Shown here piece by piece: positions 63,917 through 64,000 of a DNA stretch of 64,000 nt. A program made the translations under genes and the position numbers. Numbering within the stretch: the stretch's first letter is position 1; the number at the start of each line of letters is the position of its first letter. Below the pieces are notes generated by a model. That model was not told where the DNA came from and did no database searches. It saw only the letters and a list, made by a program, of their open reading frames with translations. This DNA is from CAZXYS01 sp964645005 (GTDB lineage: Bacteria; Bacteroidota; Ignavibacteria; Kapaibacteriales; UBA2268), in NCBI GenBank assembly GCA_964645005.1, contig CAZXYS010000019.1, forward strand, positions 11,751 to 75,750. Reading direction: 5' to 3'.

Positions 63917-64000
63917 TTTTGTCCTCTTTTAATTAAAAAAGTTAGGATCAAGTCCAAATTTATGTGTAAAAACGTAAATCTGTATCACGCAACGAGTTCG

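Noticed and set aside
1..64000. tRNA, rRNA and phage or plasmid mobility genes
   Set aside because: I looked at the gaps between genes on both strands and saw no cloverleaf, rRNA text, integrase or transposase; a tool search could still find a small RNA.

Overview
The window reads as a chromosomal segment of a free-living Gram-negative bacterium of the Bacteroidota/Chlorobiota side of the FCB group. An Ignavibacteria- or Kapabacteria-like lineage is my best guess, and this is an inference. The grounds are four proteins ending in type IX secretion (T9SS) C-terminal sorting domains, many outer-membrane beta-barrels and OmpA-family proteins, a PorE-like OmpA protein, lipoproteins, generally weak Shine-Dalgarno sites with a few strong exceptions (gdhA, purE, bcp), and an MqnA-like protein that hints at futalosine-route menaquinone synthesis. 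I see no rRNA, tRNA, CRISPR array, transposase, integrase or phage gene.

Layout. 0-7 kb: a 5'-truncated giant T9SS cargo protein with a glycine-rich stretch and ASH/choice-of-anchor repeats, then a large OmpA protein. 7-14 kb: intergenic palindromic repeats, a GT4 glycosyltransferase, a CpoB/YbgF-like lipoprotein, a small barrel protein, and a large sensor/PEP-synthase-like/nucleotidyltransferase chimera. 14-20 kb: gdhA with a clear terminator, a GalE-like epimerase, a nested inverted-repeat element, a sodium:solute symporter, pgsA, nth and a GT2 glycosyltransferase. 20-31 kb: hypothetical envelope proteins, a T9SS CAP protein, pdxH, an RsbW-like ATPase, a TIGR01777 epimerase, an MqnA-like protein, a SpoU methyltransferase, purE, an OsmC protein and a second tandem-OmpA protein. 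31-39 kb: a roughly 1,700-residue multi-PAS histidine kinase, a Dabb protein and a TPR histidine kinase. 39-45 kb: TolC, a MacB-type permease and an adaptor with no ATPase gene beside them, then birA and a Na/Ca antiporter. 45-57 kb: a T9SS subtilase, dnaX, bcp, a TatD nuclease fused in frame to a signal peptide and barrel, and a translationally coupled barrel/IPT-lipoprotein pair. 57-64 kb: an M13 peptidase, gpsA, a PorE-like OmpA protein and a T9SS Asp-box protein.

How the genes work together. Most of the window serves the cell envelope: exported T9SS cargo, peptidoglycan-anchoring OmpA proteins, barrels, lipoproteins, an efflux system, phospholipid synthesis (pgsA, gpsA) and glycosyltransferases. 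Housekeeping genes for DNA repair and replication (nth, dnaX), cofactors (pdxH, birA), purines (purE) and nitrogen metabolism (gdhA) are interspersed, mostly as short units. Two large sensor kinases, an anti-sigma-type ATPase and a sensor-fused PEP-synthase-like protein give the region a strong signalling content without any response-regulator gene.

The most unusual observations are the TatD-barrel fusion, in which the last codons of the nuclease double as the n-region of a signal peptide behind a Shine-Dalgarno-like site; the sensor/ATP-grasp/nucleotidyltransferase chimera, which shares its sensor module with the multi-PAS kinase; a family of three barrels with a paired-cysteine PNCC motif; and an intergenic palindromic repeat whose inner stem covaries between copies.
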